Assembly: GCA_002423395.1 (NCBI GenBank)
Contig: DIVZ01000006.1
Coordinates: 1 to 64,000 of the forward strand
Direction of reading: 5' to 3'
DNA length: 64,000 nt
From: Eubacteriaceae bacterium UBA6119
GTDB lineage: Bacteria > Bacillota > Clostridia > Eubacteriales > UBA1433
Position 1 is the first letter of the stretch. Each line of letters opens with the position of its first letter. The notes beneath the pieces were generated by a model. It saw only the letters and a list, made by a program, of their open reading frames with translations, ran no database searches and was not told the DNA's origin. The position numbers were made by a program, and so were the translations under genes. This document shows, one piece after another, positions 32,724 through 41,292 of the stretch.

Positions 32724-33434
32724 ATGAAAAAAAATAATAAAAAAAGACTTAAAATAGTTTTATTAAGTTTACTTGCTTTAATTCTTATAACAATAATAGG
32801 CTTTTATATTTATACGCTTGATTATTACAAAGCTGATGATACTGCAATACAGACTATAGCAACTGGCGGCAGCAGGACAGAAATTCAAGGCAATCTGACG
32901 ATATTTTATGCTGATAATATAGAAAACGATACGGCTTTAATATTTTATCCCGGCGGTAAAGTAGAGGCTGCTGCTTATACACCTATTCTTATGAAACTTG
33001 CGCAAAACGGAATTACTTGCGTGCTTGTTAAGATGCCGTTTAATCTGGCTGTTTTTAATATCGATGCAGCTGATGAGATCTATGATAAATTGCCTAATAT
33101 AAAACACTGGTATATTTGCGGACATTCTTTAGGCGGAGCTATGGCAAGCAGTTATGTAGAAAAAAACGCAAAGCGTCTTGAAGGCTTAATTCTGTTAGGC
33201 GCTTATCCTATAAATAACGCAGATATTGCAACGCTTGCTGTTTATGGAAGCGAAGACATAAAACTTGATAAAACAAAACTTGAGCAAACTAAAAATAAAT
33301 TAATGATACAAGGCGGCAACCATGCATATTTTGGCAATTACGGGGAACAAAAAGGAGACGGAACCGCTTCGATAACATGGGATGAACAGCAAAGACAAAC
33401 AGTGCAGGCAATCCTTGATTTTATCAAGAAATAA
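32724..33434 (+). CDS. membrane-anchored alpha/beta-hydrolase
   Basis: 236 residues with AAGGAAGG upstream. An N-terminal transmembrane helix (LLSLLALILITIIGFYIYTL) anchors an Abhydrolase_5-type domain: LIFYPGGKVEAAAY near residues 72-85, nucleophile elbow CGHSLGGAMA near 133-142, VYGSEDIKLD (acid) near 173 and GGNHAYFGNYG (catalytic His) near 196. It is 50 bp after the lipocalin gene on the same strand, so they may be co-transcribed. It probably acts on an extracellular substrate. Confidence 0.88.
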   Translation: MKKNNKKRLKIVLLSLLALILITIIGFYIYTLDYYKADDTAIQTIATGGSRTEIQGNLTIFYADNIENDTALIFYPGGKVEAAAYTPILMKLAQNGITCVLVKMPFNLAVFNIDAADEIYDKLPNIKHWYICGHSLGGAMASSYVEKNAKRLEGLILLGAYPINNADIATLAVYGSEDIKLDKTKLEQTKNKLMIQGGNHAYFGNYGEQKGDGTASITWDEQQRQTVQAILDFIKK

Positions 33435-33509
33435 AATTATAAACTTATAAAACTGTCAGTTACATTGAGGAAAATAATAAAGGGAACCAAAAAAAAATTT
33501 GGATAAAAA

Positions 33510-33540
33510 AATAGGAACAGATTGTATCTGTTCCATATTT
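33510..33540 (-). terminator. terminator of the cold-shock gene
   Basis: GGAACAGA and TCTGTTCC form an 8-bp stem; on the minus strand it is followed by TATTTTTTTATCC. Confidence 0.85.
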
Positions 33541-33548
33541 ATTATTGG

Positions 33549-33761
33549 TTATGCTACGCAAACGTTGGCTGCTCTGAGTTTACGGCTATTTTTAGGATCT
33601 TTTTCAATGTCAAAAGTTACTTTTTGACCTTCTTGAAGAGATTTATAGCCTACAGTTGCGATTGAAGAAAAATGCACAAACACATCGTCTCCGCCATTGT
33701 CATTAGAAATAAAGCCAAAGCCTTTTTCTGAATTAAACCATTTTACTGTACCGTTATTCAT
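33549..33761 (-). CDS. cold-shock protein, CspA family
   Basis: 70 residues, a single cold-shock domain OB-fold. RNP1 is KGFGFISN and RNP2 is DVFVHFSSI, preceded by GTVKWFNSEKG. It is an RNA chaperone that melts secondary structure in messenger RNAs. GGAGGTACC lies before ATG, and about 140 bp of untranslated-looking DNA precede it, consistent with the long, structured leaders typical of csp messages. Paralogs csp A-E cannot be told apart. Confidence 0.96.
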   Translation of the reverse strand: MNNGTVKWFNSEKGFGFISNDNGGDDVFVHFSSIATVGYKSLQEGQKVTFDIEKDPKNSRKLRAANVCVA

Positions 33762-33959
33762 TTGGGTACCTCCTATAAATTATAAATTGTACCCATATAA
33801 AACAAAAATCTCACATTTTTGTAAATCGGCCAAATAATAGCGACTTACAATAAGTGAGTACGAATCTAATATTTTGAATACCTTAACAGTATATTACTAT
33901 AATTAATATTTGTCAACAGTTATTTTTAATAATATCAAATAAAAATAATTTGTTACCGG

Positions 33960-34440
33960 AAAATAAATTTTTGATAGGAGCAGGGTGAGGTGTGATTTAT
34001 GGTTGTTGGAAGTCAAATAATTATTTAGACACGCATATGTCTTACACAAAATAAGATATATAATGTTCTTATTAATCGAAGGATATTTTATCATATGAAT
34101 AAAATCCTAACCCTTAATTACATTTATCAGCAGAGAATTAAGGCGGAACGCCAAGGTTGTCGTTGGCGTTTGGTTTGGTCGGTTATAAGATAAAATGGTC
34201 AAATAGCAGACATAAATTTCACAGACAGAGCTTTGGAGCACGGGCGAACACAGGTAAGCCCCTACGGTGCATGAAGGGGCAAGGATAGGTCTGATTTATT
34301 ATCGGAAGTCAAACGATGATTGAATGCAGGCATATGTCTTCCACAATTAGCGAGTTATTAGATTCTTATAAATCGAGCGGATTTTAGATAGAATATTAAA
34401 CCTTTCCTTAATTACATATACAAGCAGTAAAACAGCATTT
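33960..34440 (+). repeat. composite intergenic repeat, well-preserved unit at 34 kb
   Basis: Starts GGAGCAGGGTGAGGTGTGAT, then GCATATGTCTTACACAAAAT, TTCTTATTAATCGAAGGATA, CCTAACCCTTAATTACATTT, AAGGCGGAACGCCAAGGTTG, TCGTTGGCGTTTGGTTTGGT, GGTTATAAGATAAAATGGTC, AAATAGCAGACATAAATTTC, GAGCACGGGCGAACACAGGT, AAGCCCCTACGGTGCATGAA, then a second GGATAGGTCTGATTTATTAT half-cycle. It spans more than one full period and is the best template for the family. Non-coding. Confidence 0.85.
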
Positions 34441-34454
34441 GAAGAAATATAAAT

Positions 34455-34485
34455 AAAAAGGGGAGCATGCGCTCCCTTCTGTTAT
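34455..34485 (-). terminator. terminator of the GGDEF/EAL gene
   Basis: GGGAGC and GCTCCC(C) around CGCAT on the minus strand, followed by CTTTTTATTT. Confidence 0.7.
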
Positions 34486-34600
34486 ATAGCGGCCGATATG
34501 TAAAAGGAGAACACGCAGACATAAAAGCAAATATGCTCTACACCGCAAAAATTTACATGCCGCAAAGAGTAATTCGGATTGATTTATTGTTTTAAATATT

Positions 34601-36937
34601 TTATTCCACCGCCAGATAATTAATCTTAAGCTGCTCGAACGGAACAGGTTTCGCGTAAATGAACCCCTGAATATAATCACAGCCCATGCTGTACAGCAAG
34701 TCCATCTGCTGAGTAGTCTCTACGCCTTCCGCCAATACTTTAATGTTCATTATTTTTGCCATTGTTATAATTGACTTTACTATCTGCGCGTCATTTTGCT
34801 TAAACGTTATGTTGTCAATTAAATGCTTGTTTATTTTGATGTAGTCAAAAGAAAATTTGTTCAGATAATTATATGACGAATAACCTGTGCCGAAGTCGTC
34901 TATTGATAAGCTTATTCCCATAGAAGTAAGCTGGGTAAGCGTTTTTTCGTCCTGTTCGGTTATTTTTAAGTTCTCGGTTATTTCAAAATTAATCCAGTTC
35001 GGCATTACGCCGTTTTCAAAAATAAGCTCACGCACCTTATCGACAAAATTTGTGTTTTTTAACTGGATGGGGGATATGTTTATACCCATAAACAACGCAC
35101 AGTCGTATTTTTCATTCAGCTCTTTTATATGCCTCATGGCGGTTTCCATTATCCACGCGCCAAGATTTAATATGATGCCTGTTTCCTCTGCTATTGATAT
35201 AAACTCTACAGGTCCTACTTGTCCTATTTGGGGAGAGTTCCACCTAACCAGGGCTTCTATGCCTATTATTTTCATTCCGGATATATCGAAAATAGGCTGA
35301 TAATGTAGGCTGAATTCGCTGTTTATATCAGCTTTTCTTAACGCCAGCTCAATTTCTACGTTTCGCAGTATTTTTTTGTGTATTTCATCGTTGTATAAAT
35401 AGTAGCTGTTGGAGTTTAACTTTTTTGCCTGCGAGAGAGACGTTTTGGCGCACTTGATTAAATCTATTCTGTTAATCGCGTTTTTGGGATATTCGGCTAT
35501 GCCAACCCGAACGCTTACACTTAACTGAAAAGAACTGACTTTAATTGAGTTTTGGAGAACTAAATAAATTTTTTTGAGTTTTTTATTTATTTCCTCAAAT
35601 TTAGTATCATAGCATAATACGCAAAATTCGTTGCTGTCGGTGCGCGCTATATGCGAATTGCCCTGAAAGATTTCTCTTATATTATCAGATATTCTTCTAA
35701 GTACTTTGTCGCCTATTGTAAAGCCGTAAAGTTCGTTTATAACACCGAATTTTTCTATATCCATTGTTATTAAATAAAGTATTTTTCCGTTTCGGCACTT
35801 ATTAATCTGTTTGTCTGCGAGTTCAAAAAATCTCTGCCTGCTTAAAAGCCCTGTAAGACTGTCGTGCTGTATTAAATATTTTAAGCTTTTGTTCGCGTTC
35901 TCAAGCTCAATGTTTCTTTGCCTCAGCTGTTTTTCCAAAACCTCATTGTAAGCTGTTTTGCTTAGAAGCTGTTTTTCGTTCGCAATATCTTTTTGGATAT
36001 AAAGGCTTAAAATTAAATACGATATTACAACAGCCGCAAAAACAACTAAATCAGTCATATGATGCCCGCCTGCAAAATAGATGAATACAGGCACTATAAA
36101 AATAAGCCACGCGTATTTTACACGGCCTTCATTTAAGTATAAAACCGCTGTTTTTGACTCCTGCGCGTTTTTATGTCTCTTGTAGTAAATTTTAACTGCC
36201 AGAGTCACTATGGTAAGTGAAAGCATATACAGCCAGTCGATTAATTTTAAATGAGAATAGTTGTTGCTGATTGTTCCTTTTATGAAAAGAGTGTCTGCTA
36301 TGAAAAACACAATAATTCCTACAAAAACCACCAGATTGTAAATTTGGACTTTTTCGGACCGCGCCGAGATGAATAAAAAGATAAGCGTTGTTATGCCTAT
36401 GCAGTCCAGCGCAAGATATAAAAACTGTAAAACATCAAACGCGTTAAAGATAACCTGCCCGAAAACTTTTATGCGGAAAAATAATATCAAAAGTACGCCT
36501 ATAGTTAAGAATGACACAACTGTTAAATCCAAAACCATTTGCACGGGATGCATGTTTTTGATACTTGCTATTACGAATAAGATAATTGCCATAACGAAGC
36601 AGATATTGGTTATTATGTAAAAGCAGGACAGGAAAACATTGCTTGTAGGATTTATGTAAAGTAATTTATCAATTACTACCCAAACAGTATCAACTATACC
36701 GAAACTAAATATGCCCAACGCAAACAAGATAACCGAAGTGCGGTATTTTGTTTTTTGCTTGCATGCCGGAATTAAGGTAAGAGCGTTTATTATGAAGATA
36801 ACGCACGCCGATGATGATGTTAGCGTTTGTATATTAAAAAAGAAAATAATGTTATATATTAAAAAAAGAATAATGGGGAAATAAAGCAAAAATAAATCGC
36901 TTTTTAGAAAATGAGATATTTTGTTTTTATGATACAT
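34601..36937 (-). CDS. membrane c-di-GMP phosphodiesterase (degenerate GGDEF plus EAL)
   Basis: 778 residues from the ATG at 36937, which has GAGG 9 nt upstream (a further ATG at 36952 contains that site). About eight to nine transmembrane helices fill residues 1-330. The GGDEF domain (HDSLTGLLSRQRFFELAD near 357) has SNEF in place of GGDEF, so cyclase activity is probably lost and the domain may only bind GTP. The EAL domain is complete: GIEALVRW, NISPIQL, FEITEN, SIDDFGTGYSSY, DYIKINKHLI, VLAEGVET and QGFIYAKP. Its message carries a c-di-GMP riboswitch, so enzyme and sensor form a feedback loop. Confidence 0.93.
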   Translation of the reverse strand: MYHKNKISHFLKSDLFLLYFPIILFLIYNIIFFFNIQTLTSSSACVIFIINALTLIPACKQKTKYRTSVILFALGIFSFGIVDTVWVVIDKLLYINPTSNVFLSCFYIITNICFVMAIILFVIASIKNMHPVQMVLDLTVVSFLTIGVLLILFFRIKVFGQVIFNAFDVLQFLYLALDCIGITTLIFLFISARSEKVQIYNLVVFVGIIVFFIADTLFIKGTISNNYSHLKLIDWLYMLSLTIVTLAVKIYYKRHKNAQESKTAVLYLNEGRVKYAWLIFIVPVFIYFAGGHHMTDLVVFAAVVISYLILSLYIQKDIANEKQLLSKTAYNEVLEKQLRQRNIELENANKSLKYLIQHDSLTGLLSRQRFFELADKQINKCRNGKILYLITMDIEKFGVINELYGFTIGDKVLRRISDNIREIFQGNSHIARTDSNEFCVLCYDTKFEEINKKLKKIYLVLQNSIKVSSFQLSVSVRVGIAEYPKNAINRIDLIKCAKTSLSQAKKLNSNSYYLYNDEIHKKILRNVEIELALRKADINSEFSLHYQPIFDISGMKIIGIEALVRWNSPQIGQVGPVEFISIAEETGIILNLGAWIMETAMRHIKELNEKYDCALFMGINISPIQLKNTNFVDKVRELIFENGVMPNWINFEITENLKITEQDEKTLTQLTSMGISLSIDDFGTGYSSYNYLNKFSFDYIKINKHLIDNITFKQNDAQIVKSIITMAKIMNIKVLAEGVETTQQMDLLYSMGCDYIQGFIYAKPVPFEQLKINYLAVE

Positions 36938-36972
36938 AGCACGGAACCTCATTTATTTTTTAAAATAAAAAA

Positions 36973-37070
36973 AATTCCATTTCGGTAACTGGCTGCCATT
37001 GATAAAATCTTTAGGCCCTTTAGCTTTGCGTCGCAGTCTTTAAACTGTTTTGCTATTATCGTTTGAAATT
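36973..37070 (-). promoter_or_regulatory. cyclic-di-GMP-I (GEMM) riboswitch upstream of the GGDEF/EAL gene
   Basis: On the minus strand: AATTTCA (37070-37064) pairs with TGGAATT (36979-36973) as P1. Inside are ACGATAATAGCAAAACAG, GACGCAAAGC, AAAGGGCCTAAAG, AATGGCAGCCAGTTACCG, the same core as at 30901. P1 is directly followed by TTTTTTTT, so the closing helix may itself be the terminator stem, which would make ligand binding switch the gene off. Confidence 0.93.
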
Positions 37071-37250
37071 ATAGTATACTAATTATTATAGGCATACTCC
37101 CAAAATTGTCAATACAATTGAAGATATAATTGGAAAATTTTTACATTTTTTTTATTTTTAGTTTGTATTTAGCGATAATACATAAAAGAATAAGAGTATT
37201 TTAACAGAAAAATACAAAAACGTCTTATTGCTTGCTCATTTAACTGTTGC
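37071..37250. other. AT-rich promoter region
   Basis: Contains the minus-strand promoter of the riboswitch transcript and no recognisable gene. Confidence 0.4.
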
Positions 37251-37255
37251 AATAA

Positions 37256-37275
37256 AAAAAGAGCTTGCGCTCTTT
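37256..37275 (-). terminator. terminator of the 51-residue gene
   Basis: AAAGAGC and GCTCTTT around TTGC, immediately after the stop codon of the minus-strand gene at 37276, with A/T tracts on both sides. Confidence 0.8.
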
Positions 37276-37431
37276 TTACATTTCGATATCGTCCTCATTA
37301 AACTCTTCCTTTTCATACGGAAGAAGCTCTAGCTTTTCTTGCTCCGGCAGAAATTTTAAATGCTCCTTGCTTTCTTTTATTTGAAGCTGCATTTTCTTTG
37401 GCTTACTTAATAATCTTTTATCAACAGACAT
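37276..37431 (-). CDS. small hypothetical protein (51 residues)
   Basis: A short minus-strand reading frame with GGGAGG 7 nt before ATG and a terminator directly after its stop, so it is a complete transcription unit. It starts MSVDKRLLSKPKKMQLQIKE and ends in an acidic tail (EKEEFNEDDIEM). It is charged with no Cys and no membrane segment. No family is recognised. Confidence 0.6.
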   Translation of the reverse strand: MSVDKRLLSKPKKMQLQIKESKEHLKFLPEQEKLELLPYEKEEFNEDDIEM

Positions 37432-37536
37432 TAGAAACCTCCCGAAACGTAATATTTAATTGTATTCCCTAAGTCTATTATAAATGATATTTTATAAAAT
37501 ATAAATATAAATATTTTATTGTCAATGGGGGGAAAA

Positions 37537-37560
37537 AAGAAAGGGAGCGGTGCTCCCTTG
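37537..37560 (-). terminator. terminator of the DUF1828 gene
   Basis: GGGAGC and GCTCCC around a GGT/ACC centre; the minus-strand transcript continues into TTTCTTTTTTCC. Confidence 0.8.
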
Positions 37561-37578
37561 TTTATAAAATTTTTAATA

Positions 37579-38343
37579 TTATGCAATTAATAAACTTATA
37601 TTGTTTTCTTCATTTCTTTGACTCCATTTTATAATTTGAGCATCATATTTTGAAAAACCTTCTTCAATACCTGATGGTATCTTTTTTTCGTCATTTAAAA
37701 AAACAATTAATTGACTATTTTCTTTTCTAACAGGCTTAGTATCTGTCCAAGAAAATAAAGTATTCATCATAATTGACTTTGTAGGAGCATTAATTGCTTT
37801 ACATAATCTCTCCGGTTTACTTTTTGATCTTTGTAATAAAAAATCATAACTATGAGTAAAACCAGATGTGCCTACAAATTGTACATTATCAGAATAATAT
37901 ATTTCTTTACTATTAAAAAACAATTCTATATCTTCCAAAAAATATGATGAAACTTTACTTTTAGATATTGTAAACAAATCATCTATACGAAGCATTGCTT
38001 GGACAAATAAATGTTTCTTAAAGGCAAATGTTTTTATTGTAGATTTTAGAGTTAATTCCTTTGTTTTATTATCATATTCTACTCCGTATTGATTTAAAAT
38101 TTGATTGAAATAAATTTTTCTTGCAGGAGTAAACTGAAAACCTGTTGCTTCTAAATTATTTACAGTTTCACCATCATCGGTAAAGAAAATATTATTATCT
38201 TTTGCTATAATATATATTTGTAAATAATCATTTTGATTGTTAAGATAGGGCGTAGTTATTTCATAATAATCTCCTATTTTATTAAAGGAGATTTCTTTTT
38301 TTAACCATTCCGCATATTCATTTATTAATTTTTCAATATTCAT
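37579..38343 (-). CDS. DUF1828/DUF1829-domain protein
   Basis: 254 residues with AAGGAG upstream. The N-terminal DUF1828 part has YEITTPYLNNQNDYLQIYI near residues 27-45 and IFFTDDGETVNNLEATGF near 52-69; the C-terminal DUF1829 part has ERLCKAINAPTKS near 179 and LIVFLNDEKK near 213. Such two-domain proteins occur next to DUF6978-type partners in accessory regions and look like a toxin-antitoxin or defence pair, but experimental evidence is not known to me. It is the second gene of a two-gene operon. Confidence 0.78.
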   Translation of the reverse strand: MNIEKLINEYAEWLKKEISFNKIGDYYEITTPYLNNQNDYLQIYIIAKDNNIFFTDDGETVNNLEATGFQFTPARKIYFNQILNQYGVEYDNKTKELTLKSTIKTFAFKKHLFVQAMLRIDDLFTISKSKVSSYFLEDIELFFNSKEIYYSDNVQFVGTSGFTHSYDFLLQRSKSKPERLCKAINAPTKSIMMNTLFSWTDTKPVRKENSQLIVFLNDEKKIPSGIEEGFSKYDAQIIKWSQRNEENNISLLIA

Positions 38344-38361
38344 ATATTGCGGGGCTCCTTC

Positions 38362-38811
38362 TTAATTTAATCCCATTTGGTCTTGATAGCTTATACGTGG
38401 TGGCTCAATTATATTAAATTTTTTAAAAAATTCAATTGTATTTTCAATAAAATTATCTTCATTAATTTCTATAGGATAAGCAATAGTGTTTTCGTAACCT
38501 TCTATATATACATGCCAATGTGAACCACAAATCGTTTCTTCTGTTGGAGAGTTATAATGCTTACCAAATCTATTTATATGTAATTGAAGCAAAATAATTC
38601 CATTCTTTTTAATTCTAGCATTAAAATTATATTTTTTAATATTAACCCTTGCGTGGTATATATTAATTATAAATAAATCATGTTTAGTATCACCAATAAC
38701 TTCAAATTCTTCGTTTATTCCTTTTTGGGGAAAGTCAATAAATTGGACAAGTGATTTTTTTACCATTTTTAATAAACGTTCTGCTTCATCTTGTGTAAGT
38801 GTGTTACTCAT
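38362..38811 (-). CDS. DUF6978-family protein, partner of the DUF1828 protein
   Basis: 149 residues from the ATG at 38811 (GAGG 8 nt upstream). LTQDEAERLLKMVKKSL opens the protein; LLQLHINRFGKHYNSP and CGSHWHVYIEGYENTIAYPI are the likely catalytic or binding core with several His. It sits 18 bp before the DUF1828 gene. The pair is AT-rich and adjoins the second 37-bp element, consistent with a mobile module. Function is inferred from pairing only. Confidence 0.65.
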   Translation of the reverse strand: MSNTLTQDEAERLLKMVKKSLVQFIDFPQKGINEEFEVIGDTKHDLFIINIYHARVNIKKYNFNARIKKNGIILLQLHINRFGKHYNSPTEETICGSHWHVYIEGYENTIAYPIEINEDNFIENTIEFFKKFNIIEPPRISYQDQMGLN

Positions 38812-38892
38812 ACTTATCACCTCATGATATTTATTCTAGCATATATATATAAAATCGCAATACAAATATGAATATAAACTAAATCTACGATA

Positions 38893-38930
38893 AGTAGGGC
38901 ACGCGGGGGACGTTGTTATGTGGTAAGTTG
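38893..38930 (+). repeat. 37-bp G-rich element, copy 2 (variant)
   Basis: AGTAGGGCACGCGGGGGACG then TTGTTATGTGGTAAGTTG. It shares the GGGCACGC variant with copy 1. It lies between the start of the DUF6978 gene and the first toxin cassette, whose first ATG comes a few bases later. Confidence 0.8.
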
Positions 38931-38935
38931 TTATC

Positions 38936-39607
38936 ATGGATTTTAAAGCAAATAAGGCAACTGCTGATAGCTCGGAAGGCGGAGAATTTGGGGGAAGAGG
39001 GGAAAATGGTGCGTTTAACAGGGATGAGGGTTTAACTGTGCAAGATAATAACGGTATTGATACTGATAATGCTATGGCAGAAAGCAATGTAAATATTAAA
39101 AGTGATGTAAATTTCACAGATAAATTAAAATCAGGAAAAAACGACTATCTTATTGCTAACGGTGTTAATTTAGAGTATAAATATAATAAAGAGAAACCAT
39201 TTGATATAATATTACTAAAACCCAAACTAAATAGAGCTTATTTTTGGTCTGGCACCTCAAACGGTATAGGAGATTTAGATTACGCAGCAGATGTAGCAAA
39301 AAAGAATAATGGAATCACTTTAGAAATGATTGTTGAAGATAATAAAGTGAGCTTACCAAAATGGGACTTTAATAATCCGAAAACAGTAGAGGCTTGGGCA
39401 AACGCTTCAGCATTTTATGCAAAACAAGCTTCCGGAGAAATTCGAGCTTTGATCGGTACAAAGCTAAGAGAAAATAATTTTTGGGAAAACATAGAATTGC
39501 CAAGACTTATGGATAATCCGGATGTTACAAAAATTATACTTATTGACCCAGAAACCTTAATTGAAACTATTATTTATGAGGTGAAAAATGAAAATAACCG
39601 GAACTAG
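38936..39607 (+). CDS. toxin C-terminal cassette 1: ADP-ribosyl-cyclase/CD38-like NADase domain
   Basis: 223 residues without a ribosome binding site or secretion domain. Residues 1-60 match the linker of the full-length toxin at 46586 (KATADSSEGGEFGGRGEN; NNGIDTDNAMAE). Residues 80-215 are a separate enzyme domain: RAYFWSGTSNGIGDLDYAAD near 98, ITLEMIVE near 127, AFYAKQASGEIRALIG near 155 and NFWENIELPRL near 181. The Trp, TLE Glu, FA/YA..A.G and final Glu resemble the order of catalytic residues in CD38 and ADP-ribosyl cyclases, suggesting NAD hydrolysis or cyclisation. It overlaps its immunity gene by 20 bp. A silent, N-truncated toxin tip. Confidence 0.62.
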   Translation: MDFKANKATADSSEGGEFGGRGENGAFNRDEGLTVQDNNGIDTDNAMAESNVNIKSDVNFTDKLKSGKNDYLIANGVNLEYKYNKEKPFDIILLKPKLNRAYFWSGTSNGIGDLDYAADVAKKNNGITLEMIVEDNKVSLPKWDFNNPKTVEAWANASAFYAKQASGEIRALIGTKLRENNFWENIELPRLMDNPDVTKIILIDPETLIETIIYEVKNENNRN

Positions 39608-39812
39608 AAGCTATATGGATGTTGAATATAATGGTAAAATAGCCAGATTTAAGGGTGAATTAACACTTAGTGGATTTTATGCTATTAAAGAATCTATTCA
39701 TTGGCAGCCTCCGTTTGACACTAATGTTGTCAGTGAAAAAGAAAAAAATGAAATAGTTAATGCGGTTTTAAAAGAAAATAAAGAAAAGGAATTTAAAATT
39801 TATTTTGAATAA
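39588..39812 (+). CDS. immunity protein, Imm74-like
   Basis: 74 residues, starting inside the 3' end of cassette 1 with GAGGTG upstream. A small beta-rich protein: MKITGTRSYMDVEYNGKIAR, GELTLSGFYAIKESIHWQPP, then a helix EKEKNEIVNAVLKE. It resembles Imm74 family members and is related to the orphan gene at 41636. It would neutralise the cassette 1 toxin. The family name is from memory of the pattern and not confirmed. Confidence 0.6.
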   Translation: MKITGTRSYMDVEYNGKIARFKGELTLSGFYAIKESIHWQPPFDTNVVSEKEKNEIVNAVLKENKEKEFKIYFE

Positions 39813-39839
39813 TATAAAATAATTTAAAACTAATTTTAA

Positions 39840-39871
39840 CCACTCAATAACCATATGGGGTGGTTTTTTTT
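39840..39871 (+). terminator. cassette-boundary terminator 1
   Basis: CACTC...GGGTG with the shared loop phrase AATAACCATATG, followed by eight T. It is the weakest member of the recurring cassette terminator family and lies directly in front of the cassette 2 tract. Confidence 0.65.
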
Positions 39872-40804
39872 GATTCTGAAAAAATCAGCGGCAAAGGTGT
39901 AGCTAATATAGCAAGTGATACGGAAGGGATGAGTCCGATACAAAAAATAAAGTATCTCTATGATTATATGCACTCGGAGGAATATAAAAATGATATTGAG
40001 AAGATAAAGGCGCAGAGGGCAACTGCTGCGGATAGTTCGGAAGGAGGAGGATTTGGGGGAAGAGGGGAAGAGAGCGTAAATATTGAAGCGGACAGCGGCA
40101 AGCAGGATGCGTTTAATGGGGATGAGGATATATCGGCGCAAAATAATAACGGCATTGATACTGATAATGCTTTGAGTGAATATGATGCTGTAAATGCGGA
40201 TGGTGTTGATGAGGTTGGCGGTGTCGGCAGTGAAGCAAATGTTAAGGAAGATGCCGGTATTGTTAATGAAGAGGATCAAAAAAATGTAATTAATGGTGAG
40301 AATGATATTGCAAATGGTGATGGGATGGGGTATAAAGAAATAAACAATCAAAACCCGATAAACACTTCAATTAAAGAATTAAAATATCGTCCGACATCCG
40401 GTGTTATATTAAAAGCAACTCTCGGTAAAACAACTACAATAATAGGAAGATATTTTAAAGATACAGTGCATATTATTAGGGAATTAGGAGATAGAAAAAC
40501 AACAGATATCGAGTCAGCTGAAGATGGATATAATGTTTTAAACTTACCTGATCATCTTACCAGAGGCAAGACTGATAACGAAATTTGGGAATATCATAAT
40601 AAGAAATGGCTCTATATTGCAGTTAAACGCGGGGATATAATTTTTCTGGCGACAAAACCAATAGCTAAAGAATTATATAAGTTTAATTATAAAACTAGAA
40701 AAATAGAATTAACTATGTTTGGACGTGAAATACAATATTTAAAAGATATACGCGGATATACATATGATAAACAAACAATGCAGATGATACCTCCAAAAAA
40801 ATGA
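39860..40804 (+). CDS. toxin C-terminal cassette 2: unassigned toxin domain
   Basis: Open frame of 314 codons with no start codon behind a ribosome binding site; it opens inside the preceding terminator. The first part (SEKISGKGVANIASDTEGMS, PIQKIKYLYDYMHSEEYKND) matches residues about 480-530 of the full-length toxin, then comes the linker (NNGIDTDNALSE; NVINGENDIANGDGMGYK). The tip, from about residue 165, has RPTSGVILKATLGKTTTIIG, YNVLNLPDHLTRG, WLYIAVKRGDIIFLATK and FGREIQYLKDIRGY. This looks like a recurrent bacterial toxin tip but I cannot name its activity. A silent donor cassette. Confidence 0.6.
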   Translation: MVFFDSEKISGKGVANIASDTEGMSPIQKIKYLYDYMHSEEYKNDIEKIKAQRATAADSSEGGGFGGRGEESVNIEADSGKQDAFNGDEDISAQNNNGIDTDNALSEYDAVNADGVDEVGGVGSEANVKEDAGIVNEEDQKNVINGENDIANGDGMGYKEINNQNPINTSIKELKYRPTSGVILKATLGKTTTIIGRYFKDTVHIIRELGDRKTTDIESAEDGYNVLNLPDHLTRGKTDNEIWEYHNKKWLYIAVKRGDIIFLATKPIAKELYKFNYKTRKIELTMFGREIQYLKDIRGYTYDKQTMQMIPPKK

Positions 40805-40821
40805 TACTAAAGGAGAAAATT

Positions 40822-41280
40822 ATGGATGATTATTTAAAATATATAAAAGAGTGCTTTAAAAACATTATTGATACTTATGGTTTTGATTTTGTTATTATCA
40901 ATGACGCAAGAGCCGCATTAGTTGGTAATGATTTTGCAATAACTATTGGCATAAGTATTGATGGAGCTGAAATTTCTTATATTTGTAAGAATAAATTTGA
41001 TAATCTGGAAGAATATTTTTTCAACACTTTTATTGCGGAAGCATGTAATGACAATGATTTTATTGGTCTTAATGAACCCCAAAATATACATGATAATATA
41101 CTTTTCGAACTCCAAGTAATTTCAAGAGTATTATTAAACCATTGGAAAAATATATTGCAAGGCGATAAAACATGGATAAATCAATTTTTACTCGAAGATG
41201 AGGAAAATGAAGCGGAACCTGTTAATGATATTGTTATCAAGATACTTGAACCATATTTTAATAAGCGCAATATAAAATAA
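40822..41280 (+). CDS. putative immunity protein of cassette 2
   Basis: 152 residues from the ATG at 40822 behind AAGGAG. Acidic and probably all-alpha/beta without membrane segments (CFKNIIDTYGFDFVIINDAR; LEDEENEAEPVNDIV). It directly follows the cassette 2 toxin domain, the position of a cognate immunity gene. No family recognised. Confidence 0.55.
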   Translation: MDDYLKYIKECFKNIIDTYGFDFVIINDARAALVGNDFAITIGISIDGAEISYICKNKFDNLEEYFFNTFIAEACNDNDFIGLNEPQNIHDNILFELQVISRVLLNHWKNILQGDKTWINQFLLEDEENEAEPVNDIVIKILEPYFNKRNIK

Positions 41281-41292
41281 CACAATACAATA

